DNA from: Rhinopomastus cyanomelas
Taxonomy: Eukaryota; Chordata; Aves; Bucerotiformes; Rhinopomastidae
Direction of reading: 5' to 3'
NCBI GenBank assembly: GCA_013400115.1
Contig: VXBP01001164.1
Location: 218,105 to 282,104, forward strand
Length of the DNA: 64,000 nt
How positions within the stretch are numbered: the stretch's first letter is position 1; every line of letters begins with the position of its first letter. The position numbers were made by a program, and so were the translations under genes. This document shows, in pieces, positions 12,901 to 27,609 of the stretch. The notes below the pieces were generated by a model. It was not told where the DNA came from. It made no database searches and was given only the letters and a program-made list of their open reading frames with translations.

Positions 12901-15900
12901 CTCGTGGTAAATACTTGGCCTTTTGTCCCATTATAGAATGAAACCAGTATTCCATTTAAAGGTGAGATGATATGAATCCTGAAGTGGTGGTCAACTAAAG
13001 GAAAGACTTCCTTCTTGATTACTCATACCCTAAGAGTAAAGGGAATGTGTTGTGAAATGCATCGATTCCTTCCCATTGGGTTGTGTGTGACTAAACTAAT
13101 ATACAAATTGATGATGTCTAGGCTTGGCTAGGGTATAATTTTGAGGATTCTTATGGTCATGCTTGCCTAAGAGACTCAAACTCTTCCATATTACAGTTCT
13201 AAGGTAAATACTGAATTGGTGATTTTTAACAACAATTATTGAATGGTCTCTGTTATAAATATTCTAAAACTGTCTTGTGTTTAAGCATCAGAAACAGCAG
13301 TGCACTTGCTCCAAGAAAAGGAGCCAGTCCTTAGAAGAATTATTGCTGACTGATGATGTCTGAAGTTTCATCTTGCTTATGATGCTACCCTTGTTTAAGT
13401 TGGACTTTGGTAGTTTTATTTTGAGACAGTATTAAAGCCTACCCCATTTTCTGACAAAGCTGGGTCGGAAATGTTTCAGGTTAGTGGATCTTTCATTCCT
13501 AGGTCATAGCTTTCACTCTAGAGCCCCCTTGAAATTCCCAGCTTGATAAAGGAGGGCAAAGTCAAATTTCCTTCCAGCTTCTACTAGAATAAACACCTGT
13601 GGGCCAAAAAATTAAGCAAATGCTTGCTGTAGAGTTCCAGTGTATTTTGCTTTAGTTGCCCGCAAGAGATGCAAGCATACCCTTAAAAAGAATGACCTAT
13701 GCTAATTTAATTTAATTCTTGTCCTCTTCAATCTCTTCATCCCTCTCTAGACTTCATATCAGATCTGTTTAGACCTGCCTACCAGGACCTTATTTTCCAG
13801 ATCAGTATTTGGCAACAGGTTTACAGTTTTGACTAGCCATTAACTCACTGGATTGATTTATGTATTTTGCCTTCGCCCCCCAAAGTAAATCCCTTCAAAC
13901 TGTCAGTCCTAGAATAGTGATGGAGGAGGAGACAGTTACCTAAAGGGATTGCTGTTCTTTACAGAGCCGAAAGCTTTCTTTTTCACCAGGAGAGCATTGT
14001 TCCTGGGGCTGCACGGAGTGGTGTTCGCTAACGAGAACAGTGTGTAGGGTCCCTGGTGGCCACAGCCGAGAAGCGCTGAGCTGACTCTGATGCTTCAGCA
14101 TCCTTGCTTTGTAAATACATCTCACGAACCTTCTGAGTTACAGGTCACAGTCATTGTCCGTGCAGCTAATAATTATTCTTCCTCCTTTGATGACATTTTC
14201 TATGGCTTTTGTGCTTGTCTGCTATTCTAATTTTTGGAGGCTGAGTAAACCATCTTACAGTCTTGCTGTCCTGCTTGAATATATACTGTGCTTTGTCTTC
14301 TGATTACTTTTTTGCCTCGTTCATCATATCTTTAAGAACTATAGTTATCAATCAGGGGTACTATGCAGAGCTACCTGTAACTTATAAACATTATCAGTGT
14401 ATTCAATACATCTTTTCAATAGATCTGCAGTCAGCTTGATCTACACATAATCGTGTTCAGGAGGAAAAACTAAGTGGGGGTTCTTTTGTTGGGTTTTGTA
14501 ATGTATTTTTTTAAAGTACTTTTAAAGTCTCCCAAGTCTTCTATTTTTGTTTGTAACTTCTAATGGTGGCAGTCATCTTTTCTCTTCTATTGTGTGGTTG
14601 GTTTGTTTTAAAATGTATTCCTCCTGCCATCAAATTTTACTATAGCTTTCACTGTTCATCATAAATTCAGTCCTTCCCTTCAGCTCAGGAGCTAAAGTGG
14701 TTGCATGCACCCTGGTTAACTTAATTTCAGTTACTTCAGGAAGACCCTCCATGTCTAATCCCTATGCTTTCTGTAACTACAATAACTATGTAAACTTGGG
14801 TTAGGCTTTTCAGTTGGACCTCAAGATCAAATTGTTAAGCAATAGGCAGTCAGTTTTTTCCTTCAGCTTAAAGCTACATGTGACATTAGGCCGCATGTTA
14901 CACTTCTGTTTACTCCTTTTATTATTGAATGGGTTTTTTGAATCCTCACATGTTTCAGTTATTGTGGGTTTTGATTCTGGGAGGGGTGTTTGTGTGATTG
15001 CCTTGGTTGCTCACTGATATCTAAGCTTTTTCACTTCTTGGTCTCTTCTTATTCATGTCATTTCTGAAGATGTATTTTTACTTCTGCATATTGGTATCAG
15101 TCCTGGTCTTCCTTTCCCAGCACCAAAGAGGAAGAAGTTGTCCCAAGTTTGTTATTTGTGACTTTCTCCACAGTCGTTCTTGAGCAAATATCTGATGTGG
15201 TCTCAATGGCAGTATGTAGGTGTTAGACAAATGATTCTTTTGAAGGAGGATTTTTCACAGCTGTGTTTTAAAATTACTGGCTAGAAGTGAGGCATCTGTG
15301 GATGACCAGCCTGGGTTCCAGGGCCAAGCAAACACAGAAGTCAGAGCTTTCAGTCTGACGTTTTTCATCAGAAAAGTTTGGCTGTTTGGAGGCTGCTTTT
15401 CCAATGGTAAAGTTTTAATAGACTGCTTTGTGTGAGCTGGCTTTTCAGCAGAGAGGTGAATCTGTACTTTTGGAAGCAGGTAAGCAGCCAGTCACATAGT
15501 TGCAGGGTGGATTTAATCCACGGACTGGTGGACACAGGATTTTACTTACAAATGAACTATTGCTAATGCATACTCTGTCTCTGGTAGTGAACATTCTTGT
15601 GTTCTTTTTTAACCCGGTAACTATTACTTTTTTCTGTTACCAAATTTCTGCATCAGAAGTTGAACTCTTGAGCTCAACTGCATATGCTAGTTGCTCTTCT
15701 GTCTTAACAGGACCACCCCAAGGCATCTTCATACATTATCATCTGCCACAGACAAAATACCAAACTGGGATAACTTCTGAAGAGAATGTATAAGGAAATA
15801 AGTTCGTATGCATGGAAGAGTAGATAAAAACAGTTAATGCTACTTCACTGTAAGTAGGTACATTTTAGAGGTATTTCTAGGCATGGTGAAGACCTTGCAT

Positions 15901-18900
15901 GGTTTCTTTACTGGAAGTACTGCATGTGGGGAGGATGGATGACAGTGGGAATATCAGTACCATGAAGTCACTCAAGGGGCTGAAACTGAAGCAATCAAAG
16001 TGTTAGTGCCCATCTCCATTCTGCTGATCCTCTATAAGCTCTTTTTCCTATTTGTTTGCTCTAGACAAAGCCTTTTTTTTTTTGGGGAGGGGGGTTGTGT
16101 GTTTGTTTCCATGTACCTAATTTCTGATTATAGAGCAGTAAGACTTTTGACATACTAAATGTCCACAGTTGATTGCAGCTACAGAGAGAAAGGGAGAGTC
16201 AGACACTGCTGCGTACTTGCAGCATTAGACACTGCTGAAGAGAAGTGCTGCTGTTGCATCCTTTCTTTTGAGATTCTGGCAATAGACAACACTTAGTCTG
16301 AGGAGACGTCGTGCTGTTCCTTCTAATTAAATGATATAATTCCTCCTATTTGCCAAATTCAGTAATTTTTAAGAGTTTTAAGCATTATGTATGTTACTGT
16401 TTAAAAGTTATTTTATTGTGATGTTGTCTTGCTCTAAGTACAACGTCGTGGAATATGGATGTAGGTTTTCATTCTGTGCAATTTGAAATAAACATGAAGC
16501 TTACAAAAAGAGGTTGGAAAACATTGCTGAATTTATTAGATGAGGTTTCATATTGCTCCAGAGCAGATACATCAGAACTTCAATGGAAAGAACCATAATG
16601 ATAATCACTATTTATAGGTGTCTCTAATAAACTGATAATTTAATCTGATTACTGAGATTTTACTTTTTTAAGTTCAGTTTTGGTTTCTTACCGCTTGATG
16701 GCAGTGAAGGAGCTAGTGTTGCCAGGCAGAGGTTCAGGGCAAGAACCCATTATGAATAACAAAAGAGGAGGTACAAAGGAAGCCTCTGACATTTAATATT
16801 GTTCACATTTCTAGGTGATATTGCATATACCACAAATGACAGTCGAGGAAGAAAAGCCTCTAGATGGAGCTTCAGTGCCTCCGATGCTGGAGAGGTCTAT
16901 ACTCAAGTGGCTCGCTCCTATTTATAATAATTGTTTGAAAAAACAACTTTCCCATTTAGGAATGGAATGATACCAGACATAATCAATAAGTAATAATAGT
17001 GCTCCTGCTATTATAAACGTAGTATAGTTGAGCATGCAATTCAGACATTTTTATCCTGCCTTCTATTCAAATCCTACAGCCTCGGAATTCTTAGGAATTC
17101 TCAGGTATTGTTAGAAGTGTGCAACATAGATTAAGGGTCAGCATAATGATTCAGGCTTTTTAAAAGAAAAATAAATTTGATTTTACTGGTGGAGCGAAAA
17201 GGGGAACTTGGAAAATACTGTTCAAATTGAAAACTGTCCCACAGTATTTACTATTTTGTATGGTCTGGTCCCAGTGAAGAAGTGTTTGTGGTCATGTTAA
17301 ATACTACAATGCACAGACGTGTCTTTCAGGCACTTTATTAGGGGAAAGTCCTTTTGCATTTCCTACACCCATGTACACCTCTTGCCAAACTGGTATGGGG
17401 AAATGAACCATATAATGGCTCTGCTATAGTAATTGGCTCCACATGGGTGGACTCTAGGGCACAGACAAAACCTTATTTGAAGTAATTGGTGCTTTGTGTA
17501 GGTACAAGGGTCTGTACATGCAGATTTATTTTGGATCCTGGGTCAAACCTTGGCGTTAGTAAAGGTTTCAGTTTCGTGCAGTGTCTGTGACATGCAAGTG
17601 ATTTTGAAAGAGCATCAAAAACATCCATGCAGATGATGGCAGGCAAATTGATTGAATTGTTTTGTTAAAAATACACATTGGCAATATTTTGCAGTTATAT
17701 TTTTGACTGAATACTAAATACAGAACTTTTCTTGTTAAGTTTTGTGAGTACATCCTGTTACTAAATTTAGGGAATAGTAAAAAAGCAAATTATATGTTAG
17801 CATAATTATTTAATATCTTAATTGTTAGCAGGTTTGTACTAGTTGTATAACAGGTGATACTGTGTGAACTCACAGTTGAAAATGGCTGAAAATTTACCTG
17901 AATTATCAAGTATTTACTTGGGTTTCAGATGTCTTATTTATTTTTAAAAACATTCTCATTTTTATGAAGCATTTAAATGTTTTCTTTCTGCTGTTACCTA
18001 GCTTTTAATTGAAGGAGTGCTGTTGCTGGTTTAATATAATGGCAGGCAGTGCATACTTACTAGGCAAAACCCAAGCATAGCTTATCAAGTGAGTATCAAA
18101 CACATATTCTGTCTAGTGAAAAAGAAGACAGTGTTGAAGAGAGCTCAGTATTTAGAATAATTATTTCAGCCAGTTAAGACTTATTTGGTGGAAATGCCCC
18201 TGTGAGATTATAGCATTTCTTCATCTATGGTGTTAGTTCATCATGTGGCATAAAATGATATTGAAATGGATTTTTTGTCATTGCTCTTTTGATTAAGACT
18301 TGTGCAAAAGAAAAAGCAAATTATTACATGATATGTGTTGGCTGCATTTTTTTTAATGTCAGTGGAAAATCGTAGCTACTGTGGTGCAAACACGCTTTTA
18401 AGAGAACCTAGTGCAAGCTTTTCCAGCTGTTACTATTTGATTTAGGAGAACCTGAAATTTGAAAGGCACAAAGAAAATTATCTCTGCATTTGGAACATGA
18501 AATAAATTTGTTTTAGGAAGCCCTGTTTGCTTGCTGGATTGAACAGCATAATTGCAGAAAATCAGTTCTATAAAGAATACATAATTTGTGCTAAATACAT
18601 TTTATTAATCTAGATAATGGTCAAGAATTTTAGCAAAAGTAGCTTTGTTTTTTTGTTTGTTTTTGTTTTGGCCACCTGAGATAGTGTTAATGGCCATTTA
18701 TTCCTTCAGGTTCTATGTTATATGACTGCATCCAATTGTTAAATCTTGTGTCTTTTTAGAAAAGGTGGCATGGGGGGGAGCCTGTGGATATAATGGAAAT
18801 TTTGCTCTTCTGGAGGATAACTAGTTTGTACTAAATAGTTTCTGTATTAATTAGTGCAGTCGTAGCAATTCCCCAGAAGCAAAGTGTTGTGTTTATTTAC

Positions 18901-21900
18901 CCTTATCTGCTTCAGAGTTGCAGATAACAGTAAAGATCTCAGTTTCTAGCTTTCATCTCTCTTAAAGTCAGCAAATTCATACGGATATCTTAAAATCCTT
19001 TCATTTTTTCTTTCACTGTGCTAACACTTGTGGTCATTTTTGCCCCAAAATTGTCCTCGCTGCATCTTAATATAAACTTTCTCATTAAAGCTTTGAGGGT
19101 CTTTGGTGTTAAAAAAGCTAGTGATGGAATTTTTGTTTATCCTTGGCTGCTGTGCAAATTTCAAATGATTACTTCCTGTTCGAGTTGAAGGAACAAGTGA
19201 CTTCTTGGAAAAGGCATGAAATTGCACAAGTAACTAACCAATAGATGGAGTACATTTCCTTGGCTACTCCTGGGTCCACTACTGGTCTCTACTTTGGGCA
19301 AAGACTTAATGCAGTATCTGTATGCAATATTTTGTCATTTAAAGGGGAAAATGCCCTGTGAGAACTGAAGACATTTTTCCATTGTGGAGTTGGTTTTTCT
19401 CTTTATTTACTTTTTAATAGTAATGGAAAAGTAATTATTTAAAACTACAGAATTAGTGAAAATTATGTTTCCCTTCTGTGGAGAGATCTTCTAAATTATT
19501 TTCTTAGAATCACAGAAAAAAAGCTGATAAATGTACTCATGTAAAACTGCCTAACAATTACCATTTCCTGTTGTAATGTTTAGTGAGAGTAGAATAAACA
19601 TGAAGGATTAAGAATTGCCCACAGATTTAACTCCTTTTTTTTTTGTCATGAGAAAGCCTTTCAGAATTTTAATTTCATTGTGTTACAAGTCATTAGTGCA
19701 GTGAGAAGCACGTTTTTGTTTGTGCCTTTATTCAATATTCAACTAAATTTCAGACCCAATTAAAGATTCCCGAAGACTCTTTCAGTAAAGAAAGCAAAAA
19801 AAGAAGTATTTTTGCTGTTTTATCACTAAGCTTTTTACTTTTGTGTCTGGTTTTATTTGTACCTCCTGTTTACTAATAATGCTAATTAATGGAACAAATA
19901 ACTTTGACTTGCCTTTTAAAAGTACTTTTCAATTTTTTGTCACAAAAAGGTACGGAAATATGGAAACTAATTATCTTGGTGGACCCATACACCAATTTCC
20001 TTTTGTCATTTGCCATTTTTGAGAGTTGCATCTCTCCCCTAGATCAGTTTTTGATCTTGCATAACATTAGTTGAAAAGAGGTGAGTGGTTGTGAAGACTT
20101 TACAAAAAATAACAGTTTTTAAAACTCAGGTGAATAACATTAGAGAAAGCAGATACGCCTCTGCATTCTAACCTAGGTGTTGCGTGTAAAGTCTCTTTAA
20201 GTTTAGGTGATTATGAACATTTTTCTCATTTCAGTTTTTCAAGGAACGCTTGCTATGCCAAGAATCCTTTCTAACCAAGACTCTAGATCAGAAAGGTTTT
20301 CTTGCATAAAACAAACTGTTCTCGATGTGTGAAGCTGTCTTGCTTGTAAAGGTGCCTGTAATTGTTCAAGTCATGGATTTTTAAGTCTGACTTTAGACCT
20401 GTAAATATTGTTGAAGAAAAGCTTAGCACACCTGTCAGTTTGGGAGCATAATTCTACTAGTGTTTAGGCAGTAGTCATATTTGACTCCTGTGTAAATACA
20501 TGCAGGAGACCTAGGAAACCTGCAGAGCTGGAATTTTAATCTTTGAAATGATGTTCTAATTGCATGCAAATGTTGTCTTCCCCATGTGGGACTGCTATAG
20601 CTCTTTTTTTTAAGGTATGTAATGCGTTATGTGAAATTCGTTTACATGTGAAGTACAAACACATGACACATTTATTTCAAAAATAAAACTACAAATACTT
20701 AGATTCTTGTTCTCTTAAGAAAATACTTGCATTATTCATGTTTATGCAGCATGATGTAGTTTGCTTTCCAGGGTATACAAGGCTTTTTAATTCCTAGTTA
20801 AATGCTTTACACTAAATGTGGCGATAGAGTGAAATGGAGGTGACAGAAAAGTAATCCAAGCATGTTTTGTATTGATAAATGCTAACAATGCCATTCAAGC
20901 AGAACAGTTCTGTATTATTGATAGCTTCTGAAAATGTGCCTCACAAATTACGTCTCAACAAGATTCCAAGTAATTTGGATAAAGAATTGTTGCAGTCGTT
21001 TGTGATTTGAAAGTAGACATCTTCATTTGCACTTCTGGACTACCCTCACGTTTAGAGAAGTTCTACTGAATTATTAAGGAAGAACTTTGTTGTGCTGTAA
21101 CAGAATCCGTAATTACAGCGCTTAGCCAGCTTCTTGTGTGGCTACCGTTATTTTTAGAAACTCACTACCTTCATTATACATGAGAGATTTTGCAAGCTGC
21201 TGGGTCTTATGCTTCTTTGTTTAGGTGATAAAAAAATACTTCTGGGTCTTTTGAGAAAAAATGGACTTTTCTGTAACAGAATCATCAGTTGCCTGGACAC
21301 TGCATGTTTTGGCGTTGTCCGTCCACACCTGGGCTCCTCTGCTTGTACTACGTGCAGTCCCCTTCCTAACTGATGTACCAGTTCACTGATTTCTCCTTGC
21401 CCTTCTAGAGTGATACAGCATATGCTGTTTTTCAGTTCTGTAGAAATACCGGTCTGATAGACATCCTCCTGCATCTCTCTCAGAAATACTCTTTTAAGGA
21501 ATAATCCATTTAATATTATATTTGTGTTGAGGTTTGTAACTTGAACAGACAAGCTGATAAGTAGCCAGATTGTTCTGCGGTTTAGTGGTGCCTGTTAGAA
21601 TCAAAGTGATTCTTCAGAAAGCTGGGGTTTATTTGCGGGGGGTAGAGGCAGTGCTTGTTAGATAGTATTATAAAGCAGGTCTGCATTGCTTATGCAAATT
21701 TCTTTTCCTTTTTGAACCTGCTTGTTTGTCTCTTTTTTACGGCAACCGTGTACATCTAATACCATTTTTAAAAACTAGTGCCGCATTTCTGGGACTGCAT
21801 ACTGTAAAATTAAGAAATGTCAGATTTCAGAATGTCTCAGATCTTAATTTGGTTTCTTTGTGCTTGTTCATTGTGATGATTTTTAATTCACTATGTTATA

Positions 21901-23566
21901 TTCTACAGGGTCTTTACTTATTCAGGCTCAGGGAGAAATGTGGCCCCAGTGCAGCTTCAGGCTTATGCATTGAATGAGACTGTTGTCTGTAAAAACTGTT
22001 TAACCTGTAGATGTTGAGGGTATGTAGAGAGTGGGAGAGAAGATTGCAGGGAGGGGGAAAAAAAGGGTTTCATGGGTAAGCTAGTCAGTGGAAAAGCACC
22101 CTTGAGGATTGGATTCTGTTCCTCTCTCTGCTACAGAATTCCTATGTGATGCTAGGCAAGTCGTTTAAACGAAACTTTTCCCAAGTGGTGACTAATTGAT
22201 TTGAGTGCTCTGCAATTCTGGTTGCATAATTTGAGATACAAGGGGCTTATATGCAGAAATGCTGTGGGTTTGTAGCTGCAGCTGAAGTCGATTAAAGTCT
22301 GTGTCCTGGATGTATGGAATGTTGTTTCATACCGAGCACTTGGAGAAATCTTATCTGAGATGAAATTAGCACCTGAGATTACTCAAGATTTTACTTTAAT
22401 CTGTGTTTCATTTTGCAATCTATAAAAAAAAAAGGGAAAGCAATGTATGATTGTCTCTCAGGACACTCCAATAGTGAATAGTATTATTGATGAACTCTGG
22501 CCATTGTGATGGGCTTCAAAACAAATAACAACGGCTTCCAAACGTGCAGCATGCAGCTAAGAGCAGATGAGGCCACACATGAACAACGTGGAGAGAAATA
22601 CTGAATAGCTGCTCACTGGGCAAGCAGTCATCTTCTCAGCATTGTATAAAAACAGTGGTGCGAGTAACAACAGATAGGAGGTCCTTTTCAGGGAACCACT
22701 AAGTTCTTCCCAAATCTCCTTTACCTGTTCCGAATACTCATTATGGTCTGTGGCATGTATTATCTCTGTCGTATTCCTGTTATCTCTTATTTTTAAGACT
22801 GGAGTTTAATTAAATCTAATAACAATCTCTTTGTTATTATTAAAAATCTCTTTTTTTTTTAACCATGACTTCTCTTGCTGCTTAAAAAAGGGAAGGAAAA
22901 GGTTATCATCCTCTCGATTCAAAGAACAAAAATAGAACCTGACCAAAATTGTTTATCTTTGGGTCCGTTTGCCAGCAGCATGCTATTTGTCAACATTGCC
23001 ACAGCGTATACAGCTTCCACTACTGTCACCTGCCTCAAGCTGGCTCAGGGTTTATGTGCAACTAATTGCAAGAGAGGAGCTAGACAAGGGAATGGTCTAA
23101 TGTTAGTGCCCTTCTCCCTCTGTTCCTGCTCCCTGATATTTTTGTTTTCTCCAACTGTGGCAAATTTTAAATGCTTTTTTCCCAGAAATCATTTGGCAGT
23201 GTTTTAGCCACCACTGTTTTGTGTGTGACTTTTTTCCTTTCAAAAAAGACAAGTGAGAGGAGGAATTTGCATCAGACTGAATCGTTTTTCATTTCTTGGG
23301 TTTGATTCCATGTCTGGGGTTATGAGATAGAGTGGAAATGAGACTTTGCCCTATTACTGATACTTGTAGGATTATCAGCAATAGAATGCTTATTTCCATG
23401 TAGTAGCCTGTGGACTTAGTTTCAGTCCTTTCCTCTCCACCTGGGCCAAAAGGTACCTATTAAATGTATTATTGTCTGTTGGTCTTTCTTTTAGCCCTGG
23501 CATTATAACTCGAAAACTTGCAGGAGAACCCATGTTAGGATTTATCTCTGCTTCATTATCTTTTGG
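9966..23566. other. DNAJC1 intron 1 (part): long repeat-poor stretch
   Basis: 13.6 kb in which I recognise no CR1 copy and no exon of a known gene. Low-complexity T runs and a T/G run (18.65 kb) are the only repeats noted. A minus-strand open stretch at 21154-21552 with exon-like borders is listed as a finding. The absence of repeats next to repeat-rich flanks could reflect conserved non-coding sequence, but this cannot be judged from one genome. Confidence 0.6.
18644..18670 (+). repeat. T/G low-complexity run
   Basis: A short irregular (TTTG)/(TTTTTG) run reads TTTGTTTTTTTGTTTGTTTT then TGTTTTG. Similar but shorter T/G runs occur at 29093-29116 and 36502-36546. It is a simple sequence with no other visible role. 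Confidence 0.6.
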
Positions 23567-23635
23567 CGTTAGACTAGATGACCTTTAAAGATCCATTTCA
23601 ACCCAAATCATTTTAAGGTTTTGTATGATTCATCT
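23567..23635 (+). mobile_element. Old CR1 LINE 3'-tail fragment
   Basis: The segment AGACTAGATGACCTTTAAAG followed by TTTCAACCCAAATCATTTTA matches the last about 65 bases of CR1, but with more substitutions than the neighbouring copy at 24.1 kb. The 5' limit is uncertain because the upstream sequence no longer resembles the family clearly. Confidence 0.6.
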
Positions 23636-24084
23636 CAGTCTGTCATCTTTTCCTGTAGCTTTTGCATTTGAAGTACCCTACAGTTGTTAGTGTTTCTTTT
23701 GCAGGCACCAGGACTACAGTTTATCTTCTGACTTTCACTGTTAGCTTTTAATGCTGGTAATCCTGTAATCCCATGTTGAGAGGGCAGTAAATGAATTTGT
23801 AACAGTAACTATCTTCTGCAGTCAGTTGGGTGAAACAGATTTCTGGTAGCACAGTTAATGGAATGTAACCTGTGCCAAGTTTTTATTGCTGCTCACTCAA
23901 CTGCTGATTCCTCTTTTTTAGAAGCAAAGGAAGAGGAACACTTTTCTGTTTATCTTGGTCTTTCTCCTGTTGCAGTGTTTGTCTTGCTACCAGCTCTGCT
24001 CACCCGATTTTGTCATTCCTGCATTTGGGGATTGCTCTTCACCTTGCTGTCTCTACTGTTGCCTGTATTCAAGAAGCTGTCCAT

Positions 24085-24300
24085 AAAATATGAGGAGGAA
24101 CTTCTTCACAATGAGGATGACAGAGCATTGGAACAGGCTCCCCAGGGGAGGTTGTGGAGTCTCCTTACCTGGAGGCGTTTAAAACCTGCCTGGACATGTT
24201 CCTGTGTGACTTGATCTAGCGGATCCTGCTCTGGCAGGAGGATTGGACTAGATGATCTTTCAAGGTCCCTTCCAATCCCTGATGTCCTATGCTTCTGTGA
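24085..24300 (+). mobile_element. CR1 LINE 3'-end fragment
   Basis: A + strand CR1 tail. It begins in the block that encodes the terminal RRNFF-like residues (AATATGAGGAGGAACTTCTT), continues through GAACAGGCTCCCCAGGGGAG, and ends with GGATTGGACTAGATGATCTT and TCCAATCCCTGATGTCCTAT. It is about 215 bp long, 5'-truncated and non-coding in effect. Its orientation is sense to DNAJC1. Confidence 0.92.
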
Positions 24301-27300
24301 AATCTAAGTGTCTGCAGAAAATTCCTCTTGCATGTTGCTTCTGCTTGTGATGGTGGGGAAATGAAAACAGGGATGGAGGAAGCAATAGATCTCTTCTTTC
24401 CAGCTGTCCAGTTCTGACTTTGTTGTGACCTGAAGATAGATGTCTGTGGGTGGATGAGAGGTGACAGAAAGCAAATACACTCCATATAGCTGCTACTTTT
24501 TAATATTGGTGGCTGAAAAACTGACCTTACATTTGCCCCTTTACTTATTTTTCTCTCTGGAGCAGGGGGCATTTCCCAATCTGCTTCACTTGTGAGTTCA
24601 GAGGGAATATTGGGTAAGAGCCATTGCTTCTCTCTCAGCTTGCTGATGGTGGTGACAGGATATTTAGCTTCCCAGCCAAAAAAAAAAAAAGGACACTTTT
24701 TTCCTGAATACTCTTTATTTCTGTATAAGGAGAGAAGCAGACAAAAACATCTGTTTGATAGCCACAATATTTTGTAGTGATGAGGTTGTTTGGTGTTGCA
24801 CTCAACTAACTGAAGAATAAAATAGATCAGGTACTTCAGTCATTTTCTCAGCTTTTCCTTTTGTGTAGACCTGCCCTTTATCTCTTCTAAACTCGTCCCA
24901 GAAATTAGAATGTGTGGTTCAGCTGGATTCTTGCTGTGGATGTTACTGTGAGAGCAGGAGCTTGACTGCTGGGTTGTTTCTGCAGGGGAATACCCCGTTG
25001 TGAGGTTTCCCAATTCCAGTGTAGTCTTATTTACTGCCCTTCTTCTGGCTCTTGCGGAACAAGAGGGAGAAAGTTTTTGGATCATCAGGGATTACTCCCC
25101 TCCTTCTCTGATGCAAATGATACCTCCAAGGTACTGGAAGAGAAAAGTAGTAATTGCTGGTGGGAATGGCTTTATGAAATGCAAGGAGGTGGCCTTTCTG
25201 CCTCTCACTTGGGCCTGTGTGGTTCAGTTCAAATGTTTTGATTTGTAAAACATAGAGGGCAATTCAGGGAACAGTGTGCCACTGTATGTGACTGTATCTA
25301 CCCACAGCTACTGTACACCTAGAGAGATGCTTATCTTCATTAAGGATTATTTGGCTCTTTCTCACTGGAAGTAATGGCAGATAAACATTTTGAGTGACAG
25401 TGTCAGTTTTCCATACAAAACTGTTAGTGAATGTGGAGGGCTGTGTACAAGTTTCATCACAAGCTGGTGCGTATTTGTTGGATTTTTTTATGGGCGTGAA
25501 TTTTAAACTTTCTCTTCGTGTAGCTTTCAGTTGCTGTCACAGTTTTCTGTGTGAATTTTGGTTGATGGTTTCTAACGCTAAACTCAAATTATTTTTTTAT
25601 CCAGGTACATTTCAGTATTCACTGGCTAGTTCATGGCTCAGACAGATACTGGCAGGGTTTACAAATTCTTTTGAGACTTGACTGTCTCCTGCCTTCTGCC
25701 CTGGCCATTTATCAGGTTTGCCAGTTTTGTGCCATCAGACTGAGCTGAAGTGGTCGGGCAATGTTCATGCTTTCAGCTCACTTGGTTAGGGGTACGATAA
25801 CCTTTAGCAAAGTAGTGTGCCATAGCAACAGGCAATCATCACTTGTCAAGTTTTAGGCTGGGCCGTGGTCTTTACAGAAATTTTGATGACGCTGACCTCT
25901 GTACTACAGAGCGATGGAGGGCATTCCTGTATTCTTTCAAGGAGGCCACATACTAACGCAGCAGTGAATCACTAGATAGGTAGTGGCATGTTACAACCTC
26001 CCTGAGGTCTTCTGAGTCCCAAGGTAGTAATAGCTCATTAAAATAGCAGTTAATGAATATAAAGTGATCATTATGCAACTCTCCTACATTATGAGTAGGG
26101 CTATTCCTAACTAGTTCTGTAGAAGGCACTCCAAAGAAAGAAGGAATTTGATAAATACTGCTGGTAGTTCTTTTAAAATCTAGCTGTTTAAAGAAATGCC
26201 TTTGAAGAAAATGCACATGGAAAAAAGAAATGCATTTTGAATAAATTAGTGCAGGTTTGTGAATGTATTTTAGGACTTTCAAAGGTACTAGTATCTTACA
26301 TAACCTCAAAGTTAAGAGAATCTGTACTGAACTATCTTTGGTTAAAAATACGCAGCCTCATACTATTTCTTATGTTTGAAGTAAATAAATAAATACATAT
26401 GTGTTTTATTTTTTTCAAGTCCAAGATTTATAGATATTTTCTGTATTCCAAAAATAAATAGTGGAACAATTCCTCCTTCAGAGATGAGTAATGTTCCCCT
26501 AATATGATCTTGTTTGTAGCAAACATACATGAGATTTTTTTTAATGCTTTTCATTTAAGTTTAGTTATTTTCTGGAGAAAGGTATTAAGCACTTATCTAA
26601 ACAGAGCAATGTGGATTTCATAGCAAGGGGATGAAAAATTTCTTGGTCTCAGTAAATGCTTTGTGTCTTCCTGAGACTCTAGAAGGACAAACATGTGAAA
26701 GACTGCACACTTGGGTACACTGCATCTCAAAGCTGAAGTTCAGTGGACAGGGCAGTTTTTAAGTGTTCTTGAGCTAGCAAATTATCTTTGCTCCTGCAAA
26801 ATGAGCTCTTTAGAAATATTATAATGTGATACAAAGGAGGCTGCAAGCAAATATAAAATACATTCAATATATCTATGAAAATACACAAATACATTGTAAA
26901 CCTATAATAAATGTCTTATTTTGAGATATTTGCTGCTGCTTCATCAGTCACTGCTGTGCCTGGTCATAGTTTACTCAGTGGCTCTACCATATAATTTAGG
27001 TGTTTTTGTTGCAAGACTTAAGTATGTATTTGTAATAAACCAAATACAGAACATTTTTAAAAGAATAATTTAATTCTAAAAATGTTTCAATGAAATGAGT
27101 AGAAATTCCTGCTTCTTTTTCTTGGTCACTTCAGTCCTTATTTTAACCTGTTAGTCAATTTTGCTGGTAACATCTGTTCGGTATTGTCTTTGAAGGCTGA
27201 TGATAATAATGAGTGGAGAAGGTACGCTAAACTGGAAGTATGTGGCTGACTTATTCGTGATCAGCTACTATGGATGACACTTGGTAACTGCTGTGAAAGG

Positions 27301-27609
27301 GCCTACTGGTCAAAGTCGCGAAGCCAGAACCCTATGTGGCTTCAAATTCATAGCAAAGAAGTATTTTCCTGCCACCTCTTGATAGTTGCCACTCCTTTCA
27401 AAGCCCTTTCAGCGCTGTGTAAATCTCAATGACTCTTTTTCTTCCAGCGTTGAGCATCTGTCATTTTCAGTGAGACATGAATGCCGTCTTTCAGCCCAGA
27501 TCTTTTAAACTACATAAACAGATGCAGTAAATCCAAGCAGAATATTTTCAGGATAATTATTAAATTGATCATCAAAGAGATATTTAAATTATAAATACAG
27601 GACTGTTTG
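24301..27609. other. DNAJC1 intron 1 (part): nothing recognised
   Basis: AT-rich intron sequence with a poly-A run at 24680 and an AAAT run near 26381-26397. The 183-codon minus-strand open stretch at 24216-24767 overlaps the CR1 tail and shows no known family. Confidence 0.6.

Noticed and set aside
22875..23207. 110-codon + strand open stretch with a Cys-rich middle
   Set aside because: No known motif spacing, hydrophobic end encoded by T-rich sequence, no splice support.
24216..24767. 183-codon open stretch on the minus strand
   Set aside because: It is the longest open stretch but overlaps the antisense of a CR1 tail, has no recognisable domain, and one of this length is expected about once by chance in 64 kb.
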